Below are positions 9,001 through 17,300 of a DNA stretch of 64,000 nucleotides, one piece after another. Under the pieces are notes generated by a model that saw only the letters and a program-made list of their open reading frames with translations, was not told the DNA's origin and ran no database searches. The DNA is from Candidatus Poribacteria bacterium (GTDB lineage Bacteria > Poribacteria > WGA-4E > WGA-3G), in contig JAPPDN010000059.1 in NCBI GenBank assembly GCA_028824575.1, forward strand, positions 1-64,000. Direction: 5' to 3'. The translations under genes and the position numbers were made by a program. Within the stretch, counting starts at the first letter, position 1, and every line of letters starts with the position of its first letter.

Positions 9001-10135
9001 TGCCTCTAACGACCTCATAACGAATCCGACGATTTAGGTCAGTATTGGCAGTCCCAGGCGCACTTTCAAAGCTCAAGTATGTACTTACAGGGACTACATC
9101 TTCATCCACAGGTATCCTTCGGATATCAGGCAAAATATTATCAGTGCCTGTGGCCGGAGTGGTAGCCGGCGTTACATGAACTGTGAATGTTAGAACTCGC
9201 CGTGGCCGATTGACGCTTCGCTGTACATCCGGTGGAAAATCTGCTTGTGCTGTTGCATCTGAGATCGTAATTCTATGTATTCCTACCGAAGCATCTTCAT
9301 AAACTAAAGTTATAGAAGACGGAATACCTATATCCACCATCTCCTGTAGAGATGCACTACGGGGAGTATCAGCAGGGACGCTGGTGATAAGGTCTGCCTG
9401 TGTCACCGGGAAAAAATAAGAGGAACTCTTCAATTTAAGAGTTCCGCTACCAGTAGAATCACGTACAGTTGTAATGTTAATCGCTTCATCGTTATAATAG
9501 TAAGCTGTGCTTTCAGTAACCCAATTTTGGGTATCGGTAGTAATGGCGAGTCCGGTAACTGTCGTCGTGTCCACCGCCGATGTCGTGTAATAGTGAGTAT
9601 CGCCTGCAGTATACCCTGCATCTACAGTCCTACTAACAGCAACATTAGAACGGATTCGCTCCGCGCCAGCATATTGGCGGTCCACTGTATTCCCCGCACT
9701 CCAAGTTCGACCCTCCGGCAGTGTATCAGTACCTGAAACCCCCCAATTTCGGGTATTAGTAGTAATGGCGAGTCCGGTAACTGTCGTCGTGTCCACCGCC
9801 GATGTCGTGTAATAGTGAGTATCGCCTGCAGTATACCCTGCATCTACAGTCCTACTAACAGCAACATTAGAACGGATTCGACTCCCGGTAGCATAACCAA
9901 TAGCCGTTGCGTTAGCTTTGGTATGCCTACTATTTGAATTGTAATCATTTATGTCTTTAGGGGGATTCAGTCCTACCCTAAATGACACCTCAAATGGGGT
10001 TCCCATTCGTCCCGATTGACTTAAACTCGATGTTTCTGTGAGCGTTAACGCATCTGCGATGCCTTGTACGCTGAACCCCAGCACAAGCCCCACCAGCAAT
10101 CCAAGCACGATTTTTCGCGTCGTTAAATTCTTCAT
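6032..10135 (-). CDS. Large secreted multidomain protein: Ig-like, YWTD propeller, dockerin, FlgD-like sorting tail
   Basis: 1367 residues with an N-terminal signal peptide. In order: a Thr-rich region holding a near-identical 40-residue repeat (TVDAGYTAGDTHYYTT twice), strand-rich modules, a Gln/Thr linker, an invasin-like Ig domain (near residue 660), two copies of a 55-residue YQ-GDK-PISL module, a propeller with YWTD-type blades (LYITNGWGKIQRMN, IYWTDGSGRVR), a dockerin-like pair (DVDGSGTVDNADL, DVNGDGTVNDKDI), and the C-terminal NYPNPFNPETWIPYEL tail. Such tails direct export and surface attachment. It is probably a cell-surface adhesion or matrix protein of the host. GAGAGG precedes the ATG. 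It borders the phage but has host-type architecture. Confidence 0.85.
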   Translation of the reverse strand: MKNLTTRKIVLGLLVGLVLGFSVQGIADALTLTETSSLSQSGRMGTPFEVSFRVGLNPPKDINDYNSNSRHTKANATAIGYATGSRIRSNVAVSRTVDAGYTAGDTHYYTTSAVDTTTVTGLAITTNTRNWGVSGTDTLPEGRTWSAGNTVDRQYAGAERIRSNVAVSRTVDAGYTAGDTHYYTTSAVDTTTVTGLAITTDTQNWVTESTAYYYNDEAINITTVRDSTGSGTLKLKSSSYFFPVTQADLITSVPADTPRSASLQEMVDIGIPSSITLVYEDASVGIHRITISDATAQADFPPDVQRSVNRPRRVLTFTVHVTPATTPATGTDNILPDIRRIPVDEDVVPVSTYLSFESAPGTANTDLNRRIRYEVVRGSGTLYVGTLIKAETKPSSLIPGVHQGSNVYLNTNNSSNEVHVWFAGEDRTAPRATIIFEYKGQPVPTARTTNQQQNQNQNQQNQQQTTPNRLGISLSGSGDTRTVQVSALAAGTTSTSGIFTTLTTNGGTLSIPSGATPLTSTWTLPSAAGTYTVTATTTAGYTSASDSVTVTVPGTLTARQDGGTVVVSASPAPTSNLAFRLTTSGGVYAGGGEILPTGTGRAIPIGLTTGSHILTVNAEGYNATQVSFTPGTQTTTDTTTTTTTTTTQTGAAGVADSIEIDGARKLEGTVNQATRLRVRVLDATNRGVSGIRVTFRVLAPGRGRLSQRGNGRAVVAETDRSGYASASVTPLGGNLIVEAKAAGVSASVSFIIDVDGGTTPRETSDTTDGRTYQVGDKVPISLEDTLTFRGSRTLNGTSYTCVGSGECVVSYGTLVKGEIAATAVEKVEAKTYQTGDKMPISLAATLTFSGKHTLGGTVYTCVSDGECVVSYGILTKGEIEVSTVSTPSAGDSPGMSDAKAVVGAANRPVMYWIAGGGLYRLAGASAEQIAESATDVAVGSDKLYWIEQTSETRGAIHHANLDGSDAAVIKTLTSVPKGVALANGKLYITNGWGKIQRMNVDGTQFETNFLTNLGAPLGIAVSGSRIYWTDGSGRVRSAPLQGTKAIQNIVTGSGTLGGIVVDGSKVYWTEQTGARSGRIRAANLDGTGITNAYTVTATVHGLALDAANQQLYWTNGWGKVQRGVRGSRYQDVVTGLMTPTALAIGGVNTATPMPSTKPSQPASEPNYDVDGSGTVDNADLFLVSLAVGTDNVQYDVNGDGTVNDKDIALVRDNRDNGAAAAPMVFGVKLTAEQVGRLQEQIDLLIVSGDRSPDALKTLVYLQQLIATARPERTQLLANYPNPFNPETWIPYELATDTDVRITIYAANGVVVRTLQLGQQSAGYYTDRERAAYWDGRNASGEQVASGVYFYQLETDEISSLRKMVILK
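9537..9881 (-). repeat. Near-identical direct repeat within the secreted protein gene
   Basis: About 120 bases at 9537-9658 recur at 9762-9881 with hardly any change and in the same frame, giving two copies of the TVDAGYTAGDTHYYTT segment. Identity at the DNA level points to a recent duplication or ongoing conversion in this surface protein. Confidence 0.8.
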
Positions 10136-10307
10136 GAAAAAATATACCTCTCTTGTGAGTTATAAGGGATAGGTTATAAGTAGCAAGTTAAGAGGTTTTG
10201 GATAACAGGACACCTCTGCACTTATAACTTATGGCTGACAACCCATAACTATGTAAAAAAGATGTGTTTACCTTGACCTTGTTTTTCAATCCCCCTGCTA
10301 GGGTGGG

Positions 10308-10366
10308 AAGGGGGCAGTCCTGTGTTTTTTGGAGAAGTGTTACACAGGACCTAGCAGTGCCCCCCA
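10308..10366. repeat. Long imperfect palindrome in the intergenic region
   Basis: GGGGGCAGTCCTGTGT pairs with ACACAGGAC and, after a bulge, TGCCCCC. The whole stretch 10136-10820 carries no convincing gene: it has several such palindromes, a TTTTTGCTTGGGTATTTCT copy at 10518, and a CCTCACCTCCC-type inverted repeat near 10620. It looks like layered non-autonomous repeat insertions between the secreted protein gene and the next unit. Confidence 0.5.
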
Positions 10367-10820
10367 ACAAGGTATTTTAATAGGATACTACATTTCCCAC
10401 TAAAAAGTCAATACTTTTTATATTATAACACATTAACGCCTTAATCTCGGAAATGGATACAAACTACAGAAAAATATCCTAATTCTGCCTGATAAGGAGG
10501 CTTTCTTGGTTCGTAGGGGGTTTTTGCTTGGGTATTTCTTCGTAGGTCCCCTCGCCCGTTTCCTGCGATTCACCGCACGTCCATATTGCTGATCCACCTG
10601 CTCTGATTCCCCTTGATAAGGGAGGTGAGGGGGGTTCGAAACGGTATCTGGAACACCCCATCTGCCCGTGCCACGCCGTTCTACCCGACCTACAGGGCGT
10701 GCCTCACGAGAACCGATGGGAAACCCAAACCCCCAAAATCCGCGTCCTCCGCGAAAATCCGCGATTCAGACAACAAAAAAGGCACGGTGCCTACACCGCG
10801 CCTCTTACTGACAATTATTC

Positions 10821-11498
10821 TTAGTATGGCTTCACATGCAGCGAACCCCAGTTCCAATGCCCATCGATGAGTTCGATCCGGGCGTGTTCATCGCTCGTCA
10901 ATGCCGATGCGAGATCATGCCACGCACCCCCAAGTGGAAACGCAACATCGCATTCCACCACACCCGGCGCAATCTGAATAGGGTTCGCGAGACGCACCTG
11001 CTTCTGCAGCTTCAGCAGCGACCATGTGTATTCAATCGAGGCATCCCACCGCTCCCGTTCACGTTCTATCTCTTTCAACGGGCGACCGGCACGCTGGGCA
11101 GACGTATCACACGACAGTGGAACAGAAACACCCCGCAACTGCACTTGACACCAAACAATCGTCTCAATGCCACCGCCAGTCACGCCAGGCCACACGCCGC
11201 CCGGATGTACCCGCACGTTCAAACGGTAATCGCGTGCGGTATCTATGTCGTGCTGATATTCGATCTCGGCATAGAACGACCCATCGTCCTGCGTAGGGGT
11301 GTTTTTGCTTGGGTGTTTCCCCAGGTCTCCCAACCCGTTCGTTGGGTCTCCTAACCCGTTCACCGATTCCTCTTTCGGCGGTGGGTCCCCAGGCGAGGAC
11401 GCAAGACTGAATCTTTCGACACTCACCGCTGCGCCGAACCCCAGAAACACGATCCCGAAAATAAAAAGAAATATCCGCAAACTTAAGGGTTTCCGCAC
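10821..11498 (-). CDS. Membrane-anchored exported protein of unknown function, with in-frame palindromic repeat
   Basis: The GTG at 11498 overlaps the stop of the upstream gene and yields 225 residues with a membrane segment (IFLFIFGIVFLGFGAAVSV) near the start. A Pro/Gly linker (SVNGLGDPTNGLGDLGKHPS) follows, then a strand-rich C-terminal domain with two Cys and a basic helix. The linker is encoded by a REP-type repeat (11318-11362) and a GTGTTTTTGCTTGGGTGTTT repeat, both apparently inserted in frame. I do not recognise the family. It is translationally coupled to the gene at 11483. Confidence 0.55.
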   Translation of the reverse strand: MRKPLSLRIFLFIFGIVFLGFGAAVSVERFSLASSPGDPPPKEESVNGLGDPTNGLGDLGKHPSKNTPTQDDGSFYAEIEYQHDIDTARDYRLNVRVHPGGVWPGVTGGGIETIVWCQVQLRGVSVPLSCDTSAQRAGRPLKEIERERERWDASIEYTWSLLKLQKQVRLANPIQIAPGVVECDVAFPLGGAWHDLASALTSDEHARIELIDGHWNWGSLHVKPY

Positions 11499-11671
11499 GG
11501 TTCGTCCTCCTCTAATGGTGCTTTCGCCTCTGGGGGTTCTGGCAACGCCCGCAAATAAAAACGCAATAACATCCGATACCGCGGATCCCGCTTCGGATAC
11601 GAATACATCGGAATCGCCCATGCTGGACGCGGCACTTGGATAAGTTTGTTTCCGTTTCGCACAACAATCAT
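11483..11671 (-). CDS. Hypothetical 62-residue protein
   Basis: A basic N-terminal half (PRPAWAIPMYSYPKRDPRYR) and an acidic C-terminus (EEDEPCGNP). Its stop overlaps the GTG start of the next gene, so the two form a coupled pair. The ribosome-binding site is weak. It could be a small phage-edge protein; no family recognised. Confidence 0.4.
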   Translation of the reverse strand: MIVVRNGNKLIQVPRPAWAIPMYSYPKRDPRYRMLLRFYLRALPEPPEAKAPLEEDEPCGNP

Positions 11672-11693
11672 TCTTTAATTATACCTTGCGGTT

Positions 11694-11720
11694 CGTAGGG
11701 GCGGGGTCTCCCCGCCCGTT
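11694..11720. repeat. REP-type palindrome
   Basis: CGTAGGGGCGGGGTCTCCCC followed by GCCCGTT: a GGGCGGGG-type arm facing its complement around a 2-3 base tip. It is the same family as 12798-12821, 13242-13264, 49643-49668, 52694-52720, and the in-gene copies at 57571 and 58787. 11721-11983 has no gene. Confidence 0.75.
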
Positions 11721-11945
11721 TTCTGTCGTTCTAACCTTAACCCTCTTAAACCAAAGCGCGTGGTTTCCTGCAACACCGGTTTTTTAACAATTGCTTCTGA
11801 GCTTCTGCGTTCGTTGTCCTTGCACAGTCCCAATTGTGAACAGACCTTTCATAACCTAAAGTAGGTTTCTTAACTTAACCGAAAACCATCGTGGAACGAA
11901 GTGGAACGATGCCCAGATTCAATAAATTAAAAACCAATTTTAGAT

Positions 11946-11968
11946 CGGCGTTGACAACGGAAACGCCG
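11946..11968. repeat. Hairpin repeat with conserved GACAACGGA loop, copy 1
   Basis: CGGCGTT and AACGCCG pair around the nine-base loop GACAACGGA, just beyond the 3' end of the leftward gene 11984-12757. Two more copies lie at 14243-14265 and 14325-14347, one with a completely different but still complementary stem. The upstream sequence (TGCTTCTGAGCT, GTTGTCCTTGCA) is shared with the 14.1-kb copies. Confidence 0.75.
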
Positions 11969-11983
11969 CCCAGACACCCATAA

Positions 11984-12757
11984 TTAAAAATCGTAATCCA
12001 ATGTCCAAAGGTTGGCAATTTCGCGTTCCAGTTCGCCATCAAACGTTTGGAAACCGACATCTAACGCGCCAGTGAGTTCCAACTGCGTGCCGAGTTCCCA
12101 AGACGAGCTCAACGTCGCGATTAACTGATGCACCGCATCCTCTGCTCCCGATAACTCCGGCATCCCTTGTAACCGCACATGCGCAAAAGACAGATCGAAC
12201 TCCGCCTCGAGGAGCGCGTTCACAGAATTACCCGCCTTTATGCTGAGTCCTGTCGGCGCAGGGTTCACCGCATCAAGCCCTAAACCCCTTAATGTAGATA
12301 CATCATAGCCTTTATCTTCAAGCGTTTTTAAGGCATTCGGCGGACCGAACACACCCCCGTTCCTGCCGAAAATACCGAGAGAGACCTGCACATCCCCGAA
12401 CGTTCGACCGAACTTCGCACCGATGTCCGTGGCACGTCCCAAATCGGAGACGCTGTATCCCTTGAGTTTCGTTTTCGTGAAGATACCCGCATCGAAGCCA
12501 GCGACCGGCACAGAGACTTCCAAATTAGACTTACCGAGAATCTGATCGCCACTTTGCACCGTCGCCTCCAATTCACACTTCGCCGCACCCATCTCAAACG
12601 GGATGTCCGCAGACGCACCCCATGAGACATCCGGTCCGATCTGGTTCACGGAGAGCCCGATACTCCGATCCGCATCCGCATTTACACCCGAAAACATCAC
12701 CAGCGCGAGAAGCAACGCGCCCCACACCCAATTCTTTCTACCGTTCTTCAAAAACAT
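11984..12757 (-). CDS. Exported protein ending in an aromatic residue (possible outer-membrane protein)
   Basis: 257 residues with a signal peptide (WVWGALLLALVMFSGVNADA), long amphipathic strand-like stretches (SIGLSVNQIGPDVSWGA) and a C-terminal LWTLDYDF. Ending in Phe after alternating residues suggests outer-membrane insertion, but clear barrel periodicity cannot be judged by eye. GGAG precedes the ATG. It could be a host gene or a phage-borne surface modifier, as it lies just past the last tail gene. Confidence 0.55.
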   Translation of the reverse strand: MFLKNGRKNWVWGALLLALVMFSGVNADADRSIGLSVNQIGPDVSWGASADIPFEMGAAKCELEATVQSGDQILGKSNLEVSVPVAGFDAGIFTKTKLKGYSVSDLGRATDIGAKFGRTFGDVQVSLGIFGRNGGVFGPPNALKTLEDKGYDVSTLRGLGLDAVNPAPTGLSIKAGNSVNALLEAEFDLSFAHVRLQGMPELSGAEDAVHQLIATLSSSWELGTQLELTGALDVGFQTFDGELEREIANLWTLDYDF

Positions 12758-12797
12758 TTGTGTATCTCCTTATATTGATTTAATAGTTTTCAGTTCT

Positions 12798-12821
12798 CGT
12801 AGGGGCGAGGTTACCTCGTCC
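12798..12821. repeat. REP-type palindrome
   Basis: CGTAGGGGCGAGGTTACCTC followed by GTCC: a copy of the GGGCGAGG/CCTCGCCC family, in the short gap upstream of the exported protein gene. Confidence 0.7.
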
Positions 12822-12849
12822 TTACAACTGATAACTTCTCTATAGAATA

Positions 12850-13211
12850 CCGAGATTTAGAGGTGAAACGGAAGTGGATTCAACACCCCGATATGCTGAT
12901 TTACAATACATACGCAATAAATTTGCCAAGAAAGTGAGTATCTGATAAAATCTCAAGGAGATAGAGAAGAAGTTGACCGCAACGACGCTGAGGATATCCG
13001 CGAAGCAAGCACCCGCATCGGGTATTTTTTTATCATTATGGGTGAAAATGCCAAAGGGAGTGTTGATAATGTGGGTTTCTTTAGAAATGATTTGACCGAC
13101 ACACACGTTCGGATGATCTATACGCAAGGTCTGGCGAATATTATCAATATCGCTGGTGTGGATCCGGGTGGTAAAGCTGCGACGACGTGGGGCACCTTGA
13201 AGCAGCGGTGA
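12850..13211 (+). pseudogene. Frameshifted fragment of an unknown protein
   Basis: Rightward codons 12850 to about 12950 read RGETEVDSTPRYADLQYIRN. After two stops the sense continues in another frame as EEVDRNDAEDIREASTRIGY through to THVRMIYTQGLANIINIAG and KAATTWGTLKQR-stop at 13211. The two halves look like one protein broken by a frameshift. An intact stub from the ATG at 13038 could give 57 residues. Thirty bases around ATGCTGATTTACAAT recur at 46067-46096. Family unknown to me. Confidence 0.5.
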
Positions 13212-13241
13212 TAGCACCCACTATAAAACCGCATTGAGCAT

Positions 13242-13264
13242 CGTAGGGGCGAGGTCCCCTCGCC
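13242..13264. repeat. REP-type palindrome
   Basis: CGTAGGGGCGAGGTCCCCTC followed by GCC, the perfect-stem version of the family, between the pseudogene and the convergent tail gene. Confidence 0.75.
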
Positions 13265-13294
13265 AGTTCCCTATGCCGCGTTCCCTCGTCCGTT

Positions 13295-14107
13295 TCACTG
13301 TTCGGAGACGCTGAAGGTCAATATCTCCCCACCCGTTTTATCGTCTGTCCTGTAGCGAACCGGCACCCGTTCCCCTATGAACGTCGCTGGGAAAATCCGC
13401 CAGGGGAATCGCGACGGCTCCTGCGCATGTACATGATTCCGGTTCTCCGACCGCCAATACAAAAACTCTTCGGGCGTTTCCAAAAGCGTTTTCCCAGGCA
13501 CCACCTTCACGGCGTAGTCCACTTCCCATTTATCGCGTTCAGCCCCGACCGGAGACCCATAGCCGAGACTGCCCCTGGGTGCTGAATGAATCTCGCCACT
13601 CCGATCCACAAAGTCGGCGTTGATCTCCGTAAAGTCACCGTTCGCATCTATGGAAATCCCGAACTCCAGGAGCATCACCTCAATGATCTTGACATTGCTC
13701 CCCGTGAACCTCAGCCGCACACGCGTCGCCGTGAAATGCGCATCTAACAGATACAAGTCGTGCTGGAAGCCGTTCACGAGGGTGCTGACATCCGTGCCTT
13801 CCCAATTCTTCACTGTTGCCGGCATCCTGCGATTGCTATATCCTACTCCCGATCCACCGGTAGGCGTCGCACTGTGCCTTTCAATCCCGATCCCCTTCAC
13901 GAAGACAGCATCCACCCGCGTCGGGTTCCCGTTCACTGCGATGTTGATGTCGTAATCCGTTTCTGTTGAGAACGTCCTGTAATCGTTGTCCGAGACCGCA
14001 CGGATGATATTCGATGCATTCCCATGTTCGCTAATCCGCGCCCCGTCCTCCAAATAGTTGACGCATTCCTTAAAGAACAGCGCGTTGTGTAAAGAGAAAC
14101 CCTTCAT
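13295..14107 (-). CDS. Phage tail-associated protein (putative, carbohydrate-binding-like fold)
   Basis: 270 residues, no signal peptide, well-placed GGAGGG before the ATG. The sequence is strand-rich with features of a galactose-binding-like jelly roll: an opening on NALFFKECVNYLEDGA, then a region resembling F5/8-type modules (TATRVRLRFTGSNVKIIEVM). It is the last leftward gene after the tail tip, where tail fibre or accessory proteins are usual. The family call is inference from position and composition. Confidence 0.5.
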   Translation of the reverse strand: MKGFSLHNALFFKECVNYLEDGARISEHGNASNIIRAVSDNDYRTFSTETDYDINIAVNGNPTRVDAVFVKGIGIERHSATPTGGSGVGYSNRRMPATVKNWEGTDVSTLVNGFQHDLYLLDAHFTATRVRLRFTGSNVKIIEVMLLEFGISIDANGDFTEINADFVDRSGEIHSAPRGSLGYGSPVGAERDKWEVDYAVKVVPGKTLLETPEEFLYWRSENRNHVHAQEPSRFPWRIFPATFIGERVPVRYRTDDKTGGEILTFSVSEQ

Positions 14108-14198
14108 CTATCAAACCCTCCTGACCGAACCGCAGGGTTTTTTAACGATTGCTTCTGAGCTGCTGCGTCCGTTGTCCTTGCAGTATTTCAATCGTTAA

Positions 14199-14352
14199 CG
14201 AGCCTCTCATAATCTAAAGTAGGTTTTTTACCAATTTTAGATCGATGCCGACAACGGAGGCATCGCTCAGAAGCACATAATTAAAAAATCGTAACCTAAA
14301 GCAGGTTTTTTACCAATTTTAGATCGGCGTTGACAACGGAAACGCCGCCCAG
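14199..14352. repeat. Tandem hairpin repeats with conserved GACAACGGA loop, copies 2 and 3
   Basis: Two units of about 80 bases, each with AAAG-AGGTTTTTTACCAATT followed by a hairpin: CGATGCC/GGCATCG (14243-14265) and CGGCGTT/AACGCCG (14325-14347), both around the same nine-base loop. They fill the gap between the tail-tip stop and the next start. The stems differ but remain paired, so structure appears selected. They could act as 3'-end processing or attenuation sites. Confidence 0.8.
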
Positions 14353-14363
14353 GGGCTCATAGT

Positions 14364-17300
14364 TTAAAATCCGTGCCAGCGGATGAGGGTACCTGCGCCA
14401 TCTGCGAAAAACGGAGTCCCCGCACCATCCGTAATATGCAGCGGAGCTTGCACTGCCGGTAAGACCTCAATCGGCTGCGTGAGCAGGATCACCTGCCCCT
14501 CCGAATCCGTCGCCGTATAAACGTAATCCATCTCCGCCATCACCGCAACCGGTGTCCCGCTGAGCGTCCGGGTCCTCGGATCAAACCGCAACCCTTTCCC
14601 GAGCGCCGGTGAAAAGGCATAGGTAAACGGGTTCCCGATCGGACTCATCCCCGCAGGCAGCACGACAGGCATCATCTCCGCATACTGCACCAGCGTCAGT
14701 TTCGGGAGTTCAGAAACTTCAAAAGTCGGAGCCACATCGAAATAGAGTGCATCCCCGAAATAGAGCGGGGCTTTCCCCGCACCATCCACCAAAAGCGGAG
14801 TCCCCGCACCATCCGTTGTCAAGTAATGCCGTGTCAGGTCCGCCATCCGCACGACTTCCGGCGTAACCACAGGTGTCACCTGCCGCCCCCGAATCGTCGT
14901 GAATTCGCTACCCGTCCGCACCGACATCACCTGCATCGCGATGAGATACCCGTCAACTTCCGGGGCATCCGCGAGATACTTAAAACAGACAATCTCGCCT
15001 AAGTTCACGGCATAGAACGCACGCACCCGGACATTGATGAGATACGCCAAATCCTTGAAACGCTCCAGATACTGCTTAGAGATAAACTCGACCCAGGGCA
15101 GCTCGTGTTCCGTTGTGCTTAACGCCAACTGCAACGGATTCGACCCGAATTGCGACTGACTCGCTGCGTCTAACACACGACTCCGCACGGGCGATCCCTC
15201 TTCAATCGAGTTATAGAGATGATCGGAATCCAAGGAGACGGTTACCTCCAAATACGGTTCCGAAGACCGCATCGTGTTTCGCGCCTCGATGGGTCTATGG
15301 ACAAACGTGATAAGTGAGTCCGCCGCATGCGGGACAATGGGGGTCGCCAGTTCACCGCGCGAGATACCCGTGAAATGCGTCGCCGTCCGACCCGTATACC
15401 GCACCAATTCCGAACCGATCAGCAGATACCCCATCGTCGGGAACGCATGATTCGCAAACGCATACCCTATTTCTGTGTCAGGGACCCCTACATCCGCCGC
15501 TACGAACGCACCGCGGGCCCGACGGTTCTGTAAACTTAAGATATTCTTGTCGATGGAGACCGTCGCACCGACGGTCGTCGCTAACGAGGTCAAGACCTCC
15601 GAGATAGCACCCGATGTCGGTAGCACCGGCACTTTGTAACGGTATTTCTTCCCAAACGAGAACCATTGCCAATTCTCAGGTCGAGACGCATCGCTTTCGG
15701 GCTGCCCTATCAAGGCAGGGTCCCCGTATCCCATCACGAAATGTAAATCGTCGTCGAAACTTATGCCCCGCATCGGGAGCTGTCCGCCGTAGGCACGATT
15801 ATTATCAAAATAGACGTTCCCAAGCGTTTCGATCTCGCCTGTCATCAGAATCCGTTTCAAAAAGCCTTTCGCCTCGGACGCATCAAACGCAACCTCGCGA
15901 TTGCGCGCCTCAAACAGATAAGACACCGCGGGCGACTCTACGAAATAGATATACCCGTCTGCGGAAAAGTCGGGATTTGCGAGGCTATCGGCTCGCAAAT
16001 CGTTACCTTCTGTTTGGCTTTCGCGAACAGAAGCCGACTTTTCCGAGTGTTTCGTTAGCATACACGGTCCGTACTGCACGAAATCATACGTCGCTAATGC
16101 CTGGAGCTGCAACGTCACCTGATTATACCGATACAGAATCACACCCGCATCCGTGCTGATGTCCCGACCGTTACGACTCACCGGCACGATCAGGTAGATG
16201 TTATGCCCATCCACAAGCACTTCATGCACCCCAAGCCACGCATCCCCCGCGGTATCATCGAACGCCCTGAACCGAGACAGGAGTTCTGTCCGCTGGAAAA
16301 CCGTCTCTGTTGTCCCGTCTGTCCATTTCTCAATCGTCAATGTGCTGGTCGTGTCCGTCCCTTCCACCGACGCAAAGAAGACCTCCCCAGCATCCGTCAC
16401 ATCGAAAGCGAAATTTAAGTGGTTCTGATACGCATCTTTATTGCGTGTGAAGAGTGCTGATACACGCCCGTTCGGTTCCCGACGCGCCAGACCGAATGCC
16501 GTGCCCTTCGCATACCGATACACGAAACTCCCATCGGTCCCTTGATACCGAAACCCACCGCGCACGCCACGCGTGATCCCTCGCCACGTGTAATCCAAAC
16601 CGCTCACACCGACCCAGTAATGCAACCCCGCTTGTGGACGGAAGTCTGTTTCTTTTCCGATAAGCACCCTGTAGTGATGCACGCTCTGCTGGTATGAGAC
16701 GATCTGCGTGTTCTCGGATACACTCGCGTCATATCCCAGAACTACCGATTGTGGGACTTTCGACACAGGGTCCACGCTCCGATCGAAGTCCGTCGCATCC
16801 GTTACGATCACCGCGAAGGTGTCGAAATCTGAACTCGCAAAACTCACGACCGAGAGTTCCGGATCGAATTCATATAGAACCTGGTGCGTCTCCTTTTTTA
16901 CGTCGTAGCATACCAACGCATCCGATATATAATTGACAGGGTTCGAGAGCAGGTAATAAAATACCCCGTTCTCAGCGTCTACGATCCAATCTACCGGATA
17001 CCGCAGCAATCTACCCCGTTCTACAGGGAAGGCGAGGTTCCCGTTTGAACGGATATGTGAGGTTTCCCCTATCGCTTCGGGTTCCATGGCGTGCACCGTG
17101 AGTAAGACGGGTTCCTGTTTGACGAGTTTCTCTACGGCTGCCTGCGGGGAGAGATACCGATGCGGGGTTTGCGTTTTCACCAATACGGGGATCGGGGTCC
17201 TGTCTTCTGATACCGATAGATACCCGCCCTGGGTTCGCACCTCCGACTCGGTCATAAATGCCGTGTCGTCTTCCGTCACGCCTTCGGGCGCGTTCTGGAT

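Noticed and set aside
12840..13217. 125-codon leftward ORF
   Set aside because: It lies antisense to the clearer frameshifted rightward remnant and lacks a start signal.
16198..16428. Several rightward ORFs within the tail-tip and tape measure genes
   Set aside because: They are high-Ser/Arg shadows of the large leftward genes without ribosome-binding sites or recognisable motifs.
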